Assembly: GCA_964247055.1 (NCBI GenBank)
Contig: OZ176051.1
Location: 9,300,001 to 9,364,000 of the forward strand
Direction of reading: 5' to 3'
DNA from: Paragordius varius
Lineage: Eukaryota > Nematomorpha
DNA: 64,000 nucleotides
This document shows, piece by piece, positions 11,301 to 26,300 of the stretch. Each line of letters opens with the position of its first letter. Position 1 is the stretch's first letter. Made by a program: the position numbers and the translations under genes. The notes under the pieces were generated by a model that saw only the letters and a list, made by a program, of their open reading frames with translations, did no database searches and had not been told where the DNA came from.

Positions 11301-14300
11301 AGATTATTGATTTTATTGATTTTATATGTTAAAATTACCCCTGTTTTAGGCTCTTTGACGTTTATTAAAAGTGAAGTCTCAAAATTAATTATATAATTAT
11401 TATATATTTATTCTAAATAATTAAATAAAACAATGCGGTTAATAAATATTTGAAACGGTTTCCAAGAATCGTTATTAATGGTTCTGATTTCGAAAATATC
11501 AAATTTACTATTGTATTGACTAGATATTAAAAGGTTTTTGTATTTAACCGACCCTTACTTTACTCAATTAAGCCATATTAGTCATTTGCTAGCTTGGTAA
11601 TTACTAAAAATTTTATTTTTTTTTATTCCATTGAACGAGAATTTACTTTGTAAATAATACTAGGAAGATAATTTTTCCTTGGACCCATTATAAACTTGTT
11701 TACAAATTAGAGTATTAGTTAAAAATTCTAAAGGCAACAATAAATTATCAACATAGGTCTAAATATATTTTAGCGATATTCGGTCTTTTCCATTTTGGAA
11801 AAAAAAATAAGTAATAAACTGTTGAAATCCCTCAAAAGGGAAAATACTCATAACCAAACTATCATTACATTAAATATAGTTTTAAACACATCCAAATAAA
11901 ACGGACCCCCCCCCCCGGTTTCCAATGACCCAATAGTAAAAATAAATGCCTTTAATACATATAATAAATTTTTTGATTAACATCAAATTAATATTAAATT
12001 GTTAATAAAATGTCATAATTAATTATATTTTACAGATTGATTTATATTAAAGGCTCATTATAAGGGTTCCATAACACCATATCACGAACCAGTAAGATTG
12101 TGGGTTAATATTCTCAACTTAAAACGATTAAGAATTAAAAAAGGGTTTTTTTAAACCCGAATAAAGGCATGATAATCAGCATAAGATAATATATGCCGTT
12201 CACATAAAGCAATATGAGTAGTGTCCATAAATACTAAATCTGAATTTCAGTTTAAATTAATATATATGAGAGCATACCGAGTAGTATTAGTTGTAGGTGC
12301 CGCAGAAGTTAAATTGTTTGTTACTAAATTATCATTAATATTTGTCCTAATAGTTGAGGGTGTTGGTTGTGTAGTTAGTATTGTTGATGGGTTATTGGAA
12401 TTAACATTTTGGGAAGAGAGTGGTATGTTTCCGCTAATCACGACTTGATAAGCATCGCTATTGGGATACATGTTCATGACGGAAGACATGAGATTACCTA
12501 AAATTCAAAAATATAAAAAGTAATCATTAAATATTGCTTATATACAGTTTAGAGTCTCTTTTTTTCCTTTTTTATCAAAGGATAAGGACTTAAATTGTAT
12601 CACATATAAAGGCCTTAACACTCGCCTGCCCAGGGCTGACAGTGATGATAAAAAAATGCGTAGTTTTCTGGGTTCGAACTCTGACACTCAGTGTAAGAGT
12701 CCGGCGCCCTACCTACTATACCATCACGCCTTCTATATTAAATATTGCTTAAACCAATCAAAAAAAGTTTATTATAAACTGTCTTTTTTTCTAGAGGCAT
12801 TATCCGAATGGATTATAAATAAGTTATTAACAGACTTCGAACTTAATAAAAGACGTGATGATAAAAAACTATCTGATTTTCAACATCTTAATGTTTTGCG
12901 GACTTAAGCATAGAAAATTATTATTAACCTTCTCAATGATTTTATTTAATCAAATATAATTTGGTAAGAAGTCATCATATATCTGGCATAAAATCAAAAG
13001 GCTAAGATTAATCAAAAATGAATAATTGATACTAACAGTGTAATGGATAATGTCAAAATTAACGATCCAAAGTTACAAATTGAAAAAGGGTAAAATATAT
13101 TTAATATTGGATTTAAAATTATAATGCAAATAGAGTATAAAACTGTGATAATTAAATATCATTTGCATGAGAAACGTAATACACATTATACTATTCACGA
13201 ATAATTGAATTTTAAAAATTTGGAAAATTTTACCTAAAATAGTTTGCAAATTATTATTATTGCTGTTTTCATTTCCAACGCCCGGACCACCAAGTGTTGA
13301 GGAATCCATTGTCGCGTTTATATCATTATTAAATGGTGGCAAGTTTTGGAAAAAGGGGGGTATATTTTGCATACCAGTAGGACCTCCTTGCATATTATCC
13401 AACGTATTGTTTAAATTTTCAAATGTTGAAGTCATCTATAGTGGTCACAAGAAAGATAAATAATAAAATATAATAAATAAAAGACATGTTTTTTCAGGAA
13501 TGATAGAATAAAAACTGAAATTATATAGATAAAACAAAAAAATATAAAAGACAAGCATTATTAATAATATAAAACAGCCCATACTTTTTATCATACCTTG
13601 AACTGTTATATAAGTACAGTTTTGGCATATAGAGTGTTTAATATATTTCTTATTTTGGGACCTCAAAATATAGTATATTTAAAAATGAGGTTAAAATAAT
13701 ATGGGCGCCTTATCAAATATTTTTTGTTATTTATTTAGGTTTTGTCTTTTTTATTTGAATTTTACAGCACGAGGCGATATTAAAAACCGAAATAAACCCT
13801 AATCAATGGTTTATATTTAATATAAGAAAAAACTAAATTTTGCAAAAATATTATAACTTGAGACTATTGTAATAATTATTAAATGTACCTGTTGAAATAA
13901 GGGTCCCATAAAATCCATACTATTTGGTTGAATGCCACCAGTTTGTGGTATTGTAGTATTGGGTATATTTTCAACTAATAAAAATATGATATCGGTATAA
14001 GAGAAAATATGCAAATATTTCTATAAACAATGTAGCCAAATAAGTAAAAAAATATTCAGATGCAGAATAAAATAGATAAGGGGTAAATTTTGTAAAAAAA
14101 TTTTCGCTATTATCTATACAATACAATTATAAAAATAGGGTTAAAGGCCTATAAATCCATATTTAGCAAACGACCCTAATCATGTAAACTAAAGATTTGG
14201 TTAAGTTTATTTTTCAAATCGCGAATTTTTCTTACATAAAAACTATATTTTATCCAACCTATTTTTTAGCCCAAATTATTATTTATAAACTACACTACTG

Positions 14301-17300
14301 TATGTACATTAAACTATACCCAATGGATTGATTGGTCTTTCATCATATGCAACAGAAACTACAGGAGGAGGAGGTCCAGCATTCGATCCCGCCGAAATGG
14401 TTGGATTTAGGCTTGGGATAACGTACGAATCCTCAGCCCCATTATCCTATAAAATTATTATTTGTAATTGCTCTAAATATCTCAACAATCTTAATATGAC
14501 CGTTTTGCATTACATCTACTTATCAAAAATGCAAGAAAAAAATCAATTTAATTTGATAATACGTGATAAAAAATTATAATTTGGTTCAATATGAATGGAC
14601 AATGCTAAAAAACACAACAATTAGTTGATTTAGCCCAATTATGCCTTTTATTTTCACAACGTAAGAACACTCAAAAATTATATTTTCAAAATTTAAGTTA
14701 TACTTTGTTTTTTAATATAATTAATATTTTCAACGATTAAACAGTTATTTTACTTTGAAATTGTTCATTCAAATATATTTAAATTCAATTTTTTAATAAT
14801 AATATATATGGTAGCATTTGTAAATATTGATTTTTTCATATGAATTCGAGATGCTAATTTAGATATAAAAAAGTATTTTATCAATGTTAGGCAGAACACA
14901 ATGAGAAAATTATACATGTGCCAAAAATAAATATATGAAATGTTTTTAAATAAATGATAATTATCTGCATGTAGTATGAAGAACATAACTTATCACTCGC
15001 TGATTTTTATTTTTGTTCAAGGGATATTTTAAGAGATACTGTTAAAAGGGATATTTTAAGAGATACTGTTAAAACATGGAGTGTTGACATTTGGTCTTCT
15101 TTGTCGAAGAAAACATTTTTGAAATGTAAATTTGAACACCACAATAAAGGGTCATTGATGAAACCGAAGAAAAATATTAATAATTATTAAGGGCAAAATA
15201 TCGCAATTAAATTTTATTATTGCATAAATGCGCACTGTCACAAAAATATTTATTACAATATACATGTTGTAACTTCTAAATTAATTAATCGTTGAGAATA
15301 GCCTTGAGCTTTTTTGATTTATGATTAAAATACCCAATAATGAGTGTCTGATATATTGCTTTACATGTTTTGCGGTTGGAGGCTCAATTTTTCGTTCGTC
15401 TAGATTAAGGATGTGCAACCTTTTTAACTCTAAAAATCCGAGGGCCGCCTTTAAAATAATTTATTAGATTTCAAACATAATGTTGTAAAAGAAAAACCAT
15501 ACAAAACTTTTAGATAGACTCATTTAAGAAACTTTATGAACTGTATATTATATTAAGATTTGGTAAGTACACTATTGCAAATTCGCGGGCCGCACTTAAG
15601 GTCTCGGGGGCTGCGAGTCGGACACCCTCCTAGATCAGGGCTTCTTAAACTATGGGCCGCGACCCCATTTGGGGTCGCGTAGAAAAATTATGGGGTCACG
15701 AGTGATAAAAATACAATTTAACAAAAAATGTTTTTCCTTTCTCGAACGACACTGTCAAATAGATTTTCTGATATTAACAAAGATAAATTATACAACTTAT
15801 GACAAGAATTAAAGAAAGCCCAATATTTTCGGTTCAGTTGGACGAAACAACAAATATAACTAAATTTGCTCAGTTGTTAATATAAGTCAGGTATCCTTTT
15901 AAAAAAAACAAGGAGGAAGAATTGTTATTTTGTTGTCCTATGGAGGACAATACTAGAGGGAAAGACATATGTAAAGTTGACGAATTTTAGAAGCAGGAGG
16001 TTTAAAATGGAAAAATTGCTGTGGAATATGCACAGGTGCAAGAGCGATGACGGGCAAAAATATTTGGGTTTAAATCATATTTTCAAGCTGTTTATTATGA
16101 TCATATAACTTTAATTCATTGCCTGAACCGAGAGGCTCTTGCAGCAAAAAAATAGCACCAGAATTGAACGATCTGCTTTAGGATGCTGTTAATGTCATAA
16201 ATTTTATTAAGAGCCATGTCCTAACAGTCGCTTATTTTCAAATCTCTGTAAGGATACGGATTCCGAATACACAACTTTGTTATTACATGCAGAAATAAGA
16301 TGTTGTCAAAAGGTCAAAGTTTATCATTTATAAAGGATAAGATCGAAATATTTATATCAAAACGAAAAGTGAATTTGCTGCTTTTTTTCAAAATGACTTG
16401 TGGCTATCAAAGCTGTGTTATTTGCCAGATATTTTTGCGAAGTTTTACGATTTTAACTTGTCTCTCAAGGAAAATTGCGGTATAATTATTCCAAACGATA
16501 AGAAAGTTTTATTAAAAAGATCAGCATTTACAAAAGTAGGGTCGAAAAAAAATCGTTTAAGTTTTCCAGTGTCGACAATTTTGTAATTGAGAAAATTTAT
16601 TAACTTTTATTGCAAAAACTTTTGTAGATCACTTAAAAGTACTAGAAATACAGTCCGGACATATTTTTAAATATTGATTTACAAATAAATGTTTGGATTC
16701 AAAAGCCGTTTTATTGGCTTAAGTGCAAATGATCATCTGCCATTTAAAGCTCGATCTGAGCTTTCGTGGACTCAAACTTAAAACTACGATTCCAAAAACA
16801 GCCCTTGACTGAATTCTGCGGAACTAGAACTGAACTTCCCACAATCGCCGATATGGTGTTATAAGTACTTTTGCCATTCCATACCACATATTTTGTGAAG
16901 TTATTTCTCAGCTTTCACATTAAATCCCAATATCGTTCGGCGATAAAAATTTTTGAAGAGGTCTTAAATCAAGCAGTTTTAAACATTACACGAAGATTTG
17001 ATTTGATATGCAATAAAAACAGGCACATCGATCTCATTAAATTTTTAACATAAACTATTTTACATTTACCACGCAATTGGATATATTCGAGAGAATTAAG
17101 ATGATCAGAATCCACTTTTGTTTGTAAAAATATAATAAAAACATTTCTATAACATTGTGTGTAAATTTTTTCATGTTTTAAAACGAATTCCAAATTTATA
17201 TATTTTAATATGCATATGTATATTGTTGCCTAAAAAAATCATCAAAAAATATTAATTTATTTTCTTCTATATTTGTTGGGGTCGTTACGCAATCATAAAT

Positions 17301-20300
17301 GGAGTCGGAACAAAAGTTTAAGAAGCCCGGGTCTAGATCGTCTGTGATTGATTTCTGAGATGTTTTATAGAGACGACCTGGTAGAGCCTTTGAATTTATA
17401 TCATAATATTGCATCTTTTTCAGGATATTATCAATATCTTTACTAACTACGTCTTAACCATAGTCTGGTTGGAATTATATGATCACTTGGATTAATTAGA
17501 AAGATTATGTATGCGTCTGTTGTATTCCAATTGTATTTGGTTAGGTCCAATACATAAAGAATTTTTTCAAGGTTTCTATCTTACGCTCATAAGAATTTAT
17601 TTTTATATGTTTTACTCAGCGGCCAGGCTTTTGCGCCGTATTAAATTGTTTTTTATAATGCATGATTGAATGGTATGGTTAAATGGTATTTTTTTGTATT
17701 TTCTCTATATCCTAGAGAGGTATTAATGTACCCGAGGTATATCAAGGAATCTACTTTTTCAATCGCACAGTTTACGAATAAATGGTTTGGTATTTTGAAT
17801 AGGTTTTAACTTAAAACATGATTTGCATATGAAGTTTGGCCAAGGGAGTGCACCCTAGAGAGTTTGATATATGACATTCGAATTCTACAAGAGTATTTGT
17901 TTTTTTATGAAAAAAAATGAAATTCAAAAATATCCTTAATTTTCGTTATTTCTTGGATAATTTGTTTAAGAGACAGTTTATGACGGAGGAAAGAATTAAT
18001 AAACTTTAAAAGATTCTGTATGACAAGAAATCTTTTCTCTTGTTGATTTTTAACTTAAAAGAGATGGCGGCTTCAGGTAAGCTTAAGTTTTTCAAATTTT
18101 TTAAAATGTAAAAGGTATATGTTAAATAATCAACTATTTTCAAATATGATTTATTGATATTTGCAATTCTTTGATATTTTATTTTATTGAACAATAATAT
18201 TTTTACAAAAGCCAAATTGATGAATTTTTAAAATACACATAAACGAAATATCGCTTTAATATTAATTTATTTTTAGATTTAATGGTAATTTTTAATTTTT
18301 ACCCAATTCAAAATGTAAATATTTCCATTAAAATAATTTCACAATTTTGCTACACGTTGTTTCGGCTTCTGTATTTTATTTACTTTTCTATTTTGAAATT
18401 TTTATTGTGTTCCTTTTTTGTATTTAAACAAACTTTTAACTCAAACTTGCATATACATATTCTTTTCATTGCTATCTATCCTGCATCATTTTTATGGCTC
18501 ATTCCCATGAAATATTTTTCAAATCAACATTATTAAATTTCGACCTGTTTTTTATAACATAATATAAATTATATTTTTATTTTTTAAAAAAATTACATAA
18601 TATTTAAACATGAATTCAGAGGATGACTAATGCTAAAGCTTTAAAAAATGGGAAGAAAAATTCTTTGTCGTTTTAAATAAAAATGTTGTTACCACATTAT
18701 TGGTTGAGAAAAACTGCAAATATTTTACTATTGATTCTAGCACTGAATTGGTTCAACACTTCAATGTGCTCTCTTCGTATGATACTGCGACAACATAATC
18801 AACAAGAATTAAATTTTTTACCTATAAATAATTCCACGAAAGGAAGCGATTTTATCGAAATAGGTGGCGCTTTTTTCGATAATGGTATATACAAAAGATC
18901 TGCACTGATGGCTGTCCCTTATGATTGGAATAAAAAAGGATTTATTTCTCTTTTGAAAAAAATATAAATTTGCAAAATATTTCATCCTTTCACTACTTTA
19001 TTCATCAGCAAAACTTGGTTTCGCGTGTAAAAGATGAATCACTCAATTCAGTAATTGAAACGGTAGTGGATATAGTTAACCACATCCGTGGCAGAGAATT
19101 CAACCGCCGTAAATTAAAACACCTTCTGAAAGATATCCACAGAGAGTTTGATGATAATCCTTTGTACACCGCTGACAGATGGCTAAGCCTTAGTAAAATA
19201 TTAAATAGATTTTTTATTTTAAGACATGAAATTCTATTATTTATAAAAGATAACAGAAAGTTTGACGAAGAAATTAATAGTGGCAAATGGTGGGTTTATT
19301 AGCCTATCTTTGCGACATTATCTATAAACTTAGTATTCAAAAACAAGTCTTCAAGGGAGCAAAATAATAACCCAATTTGCTAATCAAATATTTGCTTTTG
19401 AAGAAAAAACAATATACAAACAAGATTTTATAAATAACTCTTATATTTTACAATGCTTAATGGAAGAAAATATGGACTTTACCGCGGAGATTAATTTAAT
19501 ACTACAATTGTTTAACATTTTTATCTAATGGGATGAAAGTCAGATTTCAAGAATTAAATATTTAAAATTGCTCATCGACGAAAATCCATGGCATATGAAT
19601 ATATCCAATATTAAGCAACTTGAGCATTTCGGTTTTAACCAGGCGCATATTATTGAAGAATTCGTATATGTTAATAGGGATTTCAAAAGTCAATATTCAA
19701 AGCGAATCTTAGAGAAGAAAATATGTAGAGTTTTGGCAAGACGTGCCAAATAAATATGAAAATATAAAAAATGTGGCTCAAGTTATCCCAACTGTTTTTC
19801 CCTCAACTAACACGTGTGAGATGGCATATTTAAAAATGAAGTATGTCAAGAATACATAGAGAAATCGCTTAACCGATGATCATTTGGATAGATTGGGTGT
19901 CATGAGGCGAAACCAAATTTGTCAAAAGTTATTGGTTAATATAAAAAAAAATGTTGTTATCAAAATTTTTCAATTTAAACTAAATGGTGCAAAACGAGTT
20001 TTTAGCTGGATATACATACAATCCGAAAAAATTGATTGTGCTGATAGAGTATAAGTATGTGCATATCGCTGTGTGCAAAAAAGAGGGTCATTTTGATTTA
20101 ACGAAAAAATTTTTTTTTCATGAGATAGCTTATGACCAGCGTATTCATTTGCCGCAAAATTTTTTATTTGTTGACAACCTAGTTTTTGAAATATCGAGAG
20201 AAAATCGAAACTGGGCAAAAAGTGAAAATTAAGGATAATTCAAAAAATAATGATAAAATCTGAAATATTATCGTTTATTAGCATTTTAGGAGATATTTTC

Positions 20301-23300
20301 AATATATAAATAGCCCTTAATCATATAGTTAGGATTTCTCTAAAATTTCAGGTCAAAAGATGGCCTTTTTCTTTTATCACATGTAAAAGACAAAAAAATT
20401 TTAATGAAACTATATTAAAATAATTTTTTTATTTATTTACTACCTAAACTCACTATTAAAATCTTAACATTCGTATTTTATACAATAAAATAAACTTGTA
20501 AATCAAAATAAAACCAAAAATATTGTTTATTTTTGCATTTTTTTGTCATTTGGTTTATGAGTACATAAAAATTTATACTGTTTTATTTTGGATTCTTACA
20601 TGATTAGGCATTATTAAGTATACAATTTATGCAAAATAGGACCAACAATCCTTACAATTTCCTGTAACAAGTCTGTTTTATGACAAATTAATATTTGTAT
20701 TGGGATTTGTACGAATTTTTGGTTAAAATTCCACTAATTTTAAATCCTATTTTGCATAAATTATATACTTAATAATTCCCACTCATTTAAGAATCCAAAA
20801 TAAAACAGTAAAAATTTTTTATACGCTCATCCAAATGACAAAAAGATGCAAAAATAAAAAACAATATTTTTGGTTTAATTTTGATATAGAAATTTATTTT
20901 TCTGAATAAAATATGAATGTTAAGATTTTAATAGTGAGTTTAGGTAGTAAATAATTAAAAAAATTATTTTAATATAATTTCATTTAAAATATTTTCTCTT
21001 TTAAGTGTGTTAAAAGAAAAACGCCATCTTTTGAGCTAAAATTTTATAGAAACCCTAACTATATGATTTTAGGCTATAAGATATTAAACCATAATATCTA
21101 AAATCATTATTTTTTTAATGATCCTTAATTTTCACTTTTTGCCCGATTTCGATTTTCTCTCACTATTTCAAAAACTAGGTTGTCAACAAATAAAAATTTT
21201 TGCGGCAAATGAATAAGCTGATCATAAGCTATCTCATGTAAAAAATTAAATTTTTTTTTGCACACAGTGTATGTGTTAAATAGCTATGGAATATTTGCCA
21301 TTATAAGGTTCATGGCCCTCAAAAAATTTTGGACTTCTTGGGGGGTGGGGGAAGGGGAGGGGGGGGCGCTATTTGAAAAAGGGATAATAAAATGTGATCC
21401 ATATATAATCTCATAGGATTTACAAAACGGTGCTTCATAGAATTTTCAGAACTGGGCATTCATACTAAGATATTGTTTACTGGCGTGAAGGCCCCAAATT
21501 GACAGACCGAAAAACCGCTATACTATAATTTTTACCTTTTTATTGGTATTATTTAAAGCCTTTATTGAACTTGTATGGCTTCTTAAGTTTTTTGAAAATT
21601 AGCTCCAAAGCCAAGCCATTTTGGTATGGCGTCTCAGTTTTAAACCGGTTGACCCCTACCCACAGACCTATATGAAAAAAGCGCTGAGTTAAATTCTTTG
21701 GCTATTAATCGTTATATGATGGCATATTTTTAGGGCATAAAAACCCAATATTAAGGCTAATAAAAATCACCTCACCTTAATTCTTACCTTATGGGTAATA
21801 TTTTAAGCTTTTAATGAGCTCCAAAACAACGCAAATTCTATATAGTGGCGCAGTTTTTGGTAGGTAGGTCCTTACCCAGGGGCAGGTATAAAAAAGCGTT
21901 GGGCAAAATTTTGCCTTATGGGGAATATCTGGAATTATCATGGACTCCATATGTCCCATAAGTTCTTTAAAATAATGCTTCAAAACTAAAATTTTCTTCT
22001 ATGGCGGCGCATTTTTCAGTGCCTAAAACTTTACTTAACGACTCATTGAAATAACCCCTATACTAAAATACTTGTTTTTTAAGGGATAATAAATATTTTA
22101 GGCCCTTGTTGTACTCACATAGTCTTATAAATTTTCTGAAATTTTCCAAAGGCATGCTGTATCGATATGGTGACGCAGTTTTACACAGGTACCCCCTAAC
22201 CAGGGGCAAAACGCTGGATTTTTGCCTTAATTCGGGTAATATCTGGAATCATGATTGATTCCATATGCTTTCGTGGGATTATCGAAATATTGCTAAATCA
22301 AAAAGTCATCCTATGGTGGCGCATTTTTCAGGGCAAGGGTCTAATTAACAGTTAATTTAATACGCCCACTCTACTTGAATTTTTGCCTTTTTACGGTAAT
22401 ATTTTAAGCCCTTATTGCAATCATATGGGTGATAAGTGTTCTAAAATTTGCCTCCAAAGTCACGTTGTATAGATATGGTGGCGCAGTTGTAGGCGGGCAG
22501 CCCCCTACCCGGCCAATATAAAAAAGACGTTCAATAAAAAAATTTGCTTAAAGGGAATAATTCGAATTTATCGTTCATTCCATATTCTTGATAGTTTTTG
22601 GAAAAATTGCCTAAAACTAATTAATAGTTCAATGATAGCGCATTTTTTAGGGCGTAAAGGACCTAATTAACGACTAATAAAAAACCGCTCGTCTAAAATG
22701 TTTGCCTTTTTACGGGTAATATTTTAGGCCCGTATAAACTTTTATGGCCTGCTAAGGTTTCTGAAAATTAGCTCCTAACAACGCAATTTCGATATGGTTA
22801 CGTAGTTTTATGCGGGTAGCTCCCTACCCAGAGGCTGATACAAAAGAAACACTGGATTAATTTTTTTTGCCTTTTTACGGAGAATACCTGAAATCATGAT
22901 TGATTCCATATGCTCTCATTAGTTTTTGAAAAAATTGCCTCAAAATTAAAAAATTATTCTATGGTGGCGCATTTTTCAGGATAGGAAGGGCCTAATTAAC
23001 TAATTTTAAAAAATCGCACGATCCAAAATTTTGCCTTGTTACGGGTAATATTTTAAGCAGCTATGAAACTCATATGGCCTGATAAGTTTTCTGAAATTTA
23101 GCCCCAAAGGCACGCTATTTCGATAAGAAGGGGCAGTTTTTAGCGGGTATCTCTATACCCAGCAGCCAATATAGAAAATACGCACGACTAAAATTTTTAC
23201 TTTTCAACAGGGAATACCTGGAATCCTTATTGAATTTTTACTGTCTCATACTTTGGGCAAATAGCTTCAAAAAATTATTTTGTGGAATGGTGTTAAAAAA

Positions 23301-26300
23301 ACCATTTTTTTCACAAGGTGGGCCCGAACTGGGGGCCTATTTCAAAAAAGGGCGAAGCTATTGTCGGGGCATTCATTAATGATTATATTTTCCATAAATT
23401 TGGATTTGAATGGGTCTACTGGTTTCGGAAACAAATCACAAAGACAGCATTTTCCGTTGTTATTAATATATAGATTTATATTTGGCTTAAATTTTTTCTT
23501 TAATCTCATTGTGTTTAAAATTATAAATAAAATACCTTTGTTTTGGATTATCAATTCGAATTCATATGTTAAAATAATATTGACAAATGCCAATATATAA
23601 TAAATTTTTCAGAACAAATAAACTACAAAAAGTGATTTTTAATCCATAATGTAATAAACATAAAATTAAAGATAAAGGGCTTAATTTAAACAAATCAACT
23701 AAAATGGGTAATTAAAATCTATCCATTCAAAATGAGTCATGATTTGAAAATAATATTTAATTAATAATATTTATATCAAATAAAAGTTTTATATTTTATA
23801 TCACGTATTATGAAAATAAATTGATTCCGATTATAGATTTTTATAATGTCAATTTTTCTCGCATTTTTGATATGTAGATGTCACAACAGTAATATTAAGC
23901 TAGATGTTATATCTAAAGCAAAGTTATACCTGAATTTTGCACACTGTGTTATACTAAAAGTTACGACTCAAATTTGTGAGAAATAATTATAAGTTTTCGA
24001 ATAAAAAGATTATTGGAAATCGTAAATAACAAGTGTACGAATGTATTATTGTAGACTTATATCACTAATATTATTATTCAAATAAACAATGTATAATTAA
24101 AGAAGTAAAGACTCATTTTTATAAAAAACAAAAACCCTAATCTAACTCGCCTTTATGCAATACAAGGTAAAATAAATTATTGATTTTCTTGTAAATTAAT
24201 TATGTCTTATGTGAATATGAGATTCAAAAAATTGTACATTTTTAGAGATTTTTTTGAAATTATTAACGTATGAAATTATACACAATATTTCAAAACTTTC
24301 GGTTAATATCATTCATTCTCTTTAAGCAAAATATATTTTTTAAATATAAATTCTATTTTTATTTTTTTACGGATAATTTTTATATGCAATGAAGCTATAA
24401 CTGGCAGATCAAATTTGTTTAGGATATATTAAAAAGAAGCGGTTTTTTCCCCAAAATGATATAAAAATCATATTATTGGTTTAATGTGCATTTTTACAAA
24501 AGATATTATAAAAAGTTTTATAATAACATTTCAAGAAAAAAAACTCCAATAAACTTATTTAAATTATTTATACAATTATAAAACTAAATATTTTTAAACA
24601 AAGCTTTAATAAATTCTGTTTTGTGTATCAACAAAAAATGAAAAGGACAAATTTTACCCCTGGGCGTATCATAAAATGATGCGAAAGACATGGTAATAAT
24701 GAATCTTGCCTCCCTGGTGGAAATAAATTCGATGTGGTATTAGTAAATGCATCATTGCGATTAAAAGCACCCCCGCTAAAACCTCGGGGGGCCGAAGATG
24801 GACCCCAACCTGTCCGAGGGTCAACATTACTTAATCTATAAATTATAGGAAAGTAAGAAATCACAGACCTTATTTGTCCTACTTTTTTTCGCACATATAA
24901 AAAAATTCACTTTAGTTGGATCACAGTAATAATTGACAAAATATCTGAATAAAAAATAAAACTCAATTTTAAACAGCCCTGTATCCGTCAAATAGCGATT
25001 TTAACTGTAAATTTTACAAAAAGGGGAAACAAACCTTTTATTATTTGTAATTAGATTGAGCCCAAGTTTTCATTTACACAAAGATCAAAAAAATTCTAAT
25101 TCGGGGGAAAATTTAAAGCTATATTAATTTGCACATGATGTCTTTACAAAATGTTATAGAAAATCAGATCGTAACATCATACAACGTAAACAATTGAAAC
25201 TTAAAATCAGCCAATATAAATTTGATTTCAAATTAAAAATCTACACCATGCCGAAAAAAAGAAAATAAACCTTTGAGGAAAGAGTATAGTTCGTCGAGGT
25301 CGAGCAAAAGTCATTGTTCTAGGAGTTCTATTCGCAGTATTGGAATTATTGGGACCTTCTTGCCGAAACCAAAATGAACGTCTAGGAGGGACACTATGCG
25401 TTCTTTGTCTCAAACCGTTATCATTCCCATTATTGACGAGATTTGCGTTTGTGTTAATAGCAATGGGGTTATCATTCGAAGAAATGGTAGAGTTATTTGT
25501 CGAAGTAGCCTCAGCTAAATATACGGCAATTATTATGTTATATAAAAATATGAAAACAAAGACAAAAATTAGGGTTAGGTTTGATTAGTTTCACCATTAT
25601 GACAGTAATTGTATTTTTTATGGTTTAAGTTTTATACAATTGTTTTTTATTTATTTTCTTTTATGATTGCTTTTTCAAAAAATACCGGTCAGACCCAGTG
25701 AGACCATAGTCATGACCATGGTCATGATTACTTTTTATATAAAACTATAAAAAATTGTAATATTAACAAAAATATTTGCTTAATTAATTTAAGTATTTAA
25801 CATTTTTTTGTGATTATTATTTACATATATATTCAATCAAATTTAATCAAGAATTTTGTTTCCAATAATATTAAATGTGGATGTAGTATAAATAAATTTT
25901 GCCACATTATGGCTTTTTCAGACAAATACATAGATAGCTTTTAATACACTTTATATTTTATATGAAATTTTAACTAGTTTGTTTTACACCTTCTTTCAAC
26001 ATTAAATTAATATCGGAACAATTATAAGATGTTTTGTCATTTAATTTTGGTTTACATATATTAAATGATTGCATATTTTACATAGTGCTTGATTTTTTTG
26101 TGGTACAAAATATATAAACTGGATATGCGTAAATGCTAATGTTATAAGGATTCATGTTCACAATTTTTAATATATTGTTAAATATTCGATTATTTTATCT
26201 ATTTAAATACTTAATTAATATTTTTAAAGGTTATATTAAAAAAATTAATCTTACTAACTCATTCAAAAACGAAAATATTACTAGCAATTTTTCAAAAACA

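Noticed and set aside
19970-20232. Paired open frames on both strands at the left foldback arm
   Set aside because: Both fall in the inverted-repeat arm and recur, altered, in other copies; no family match.
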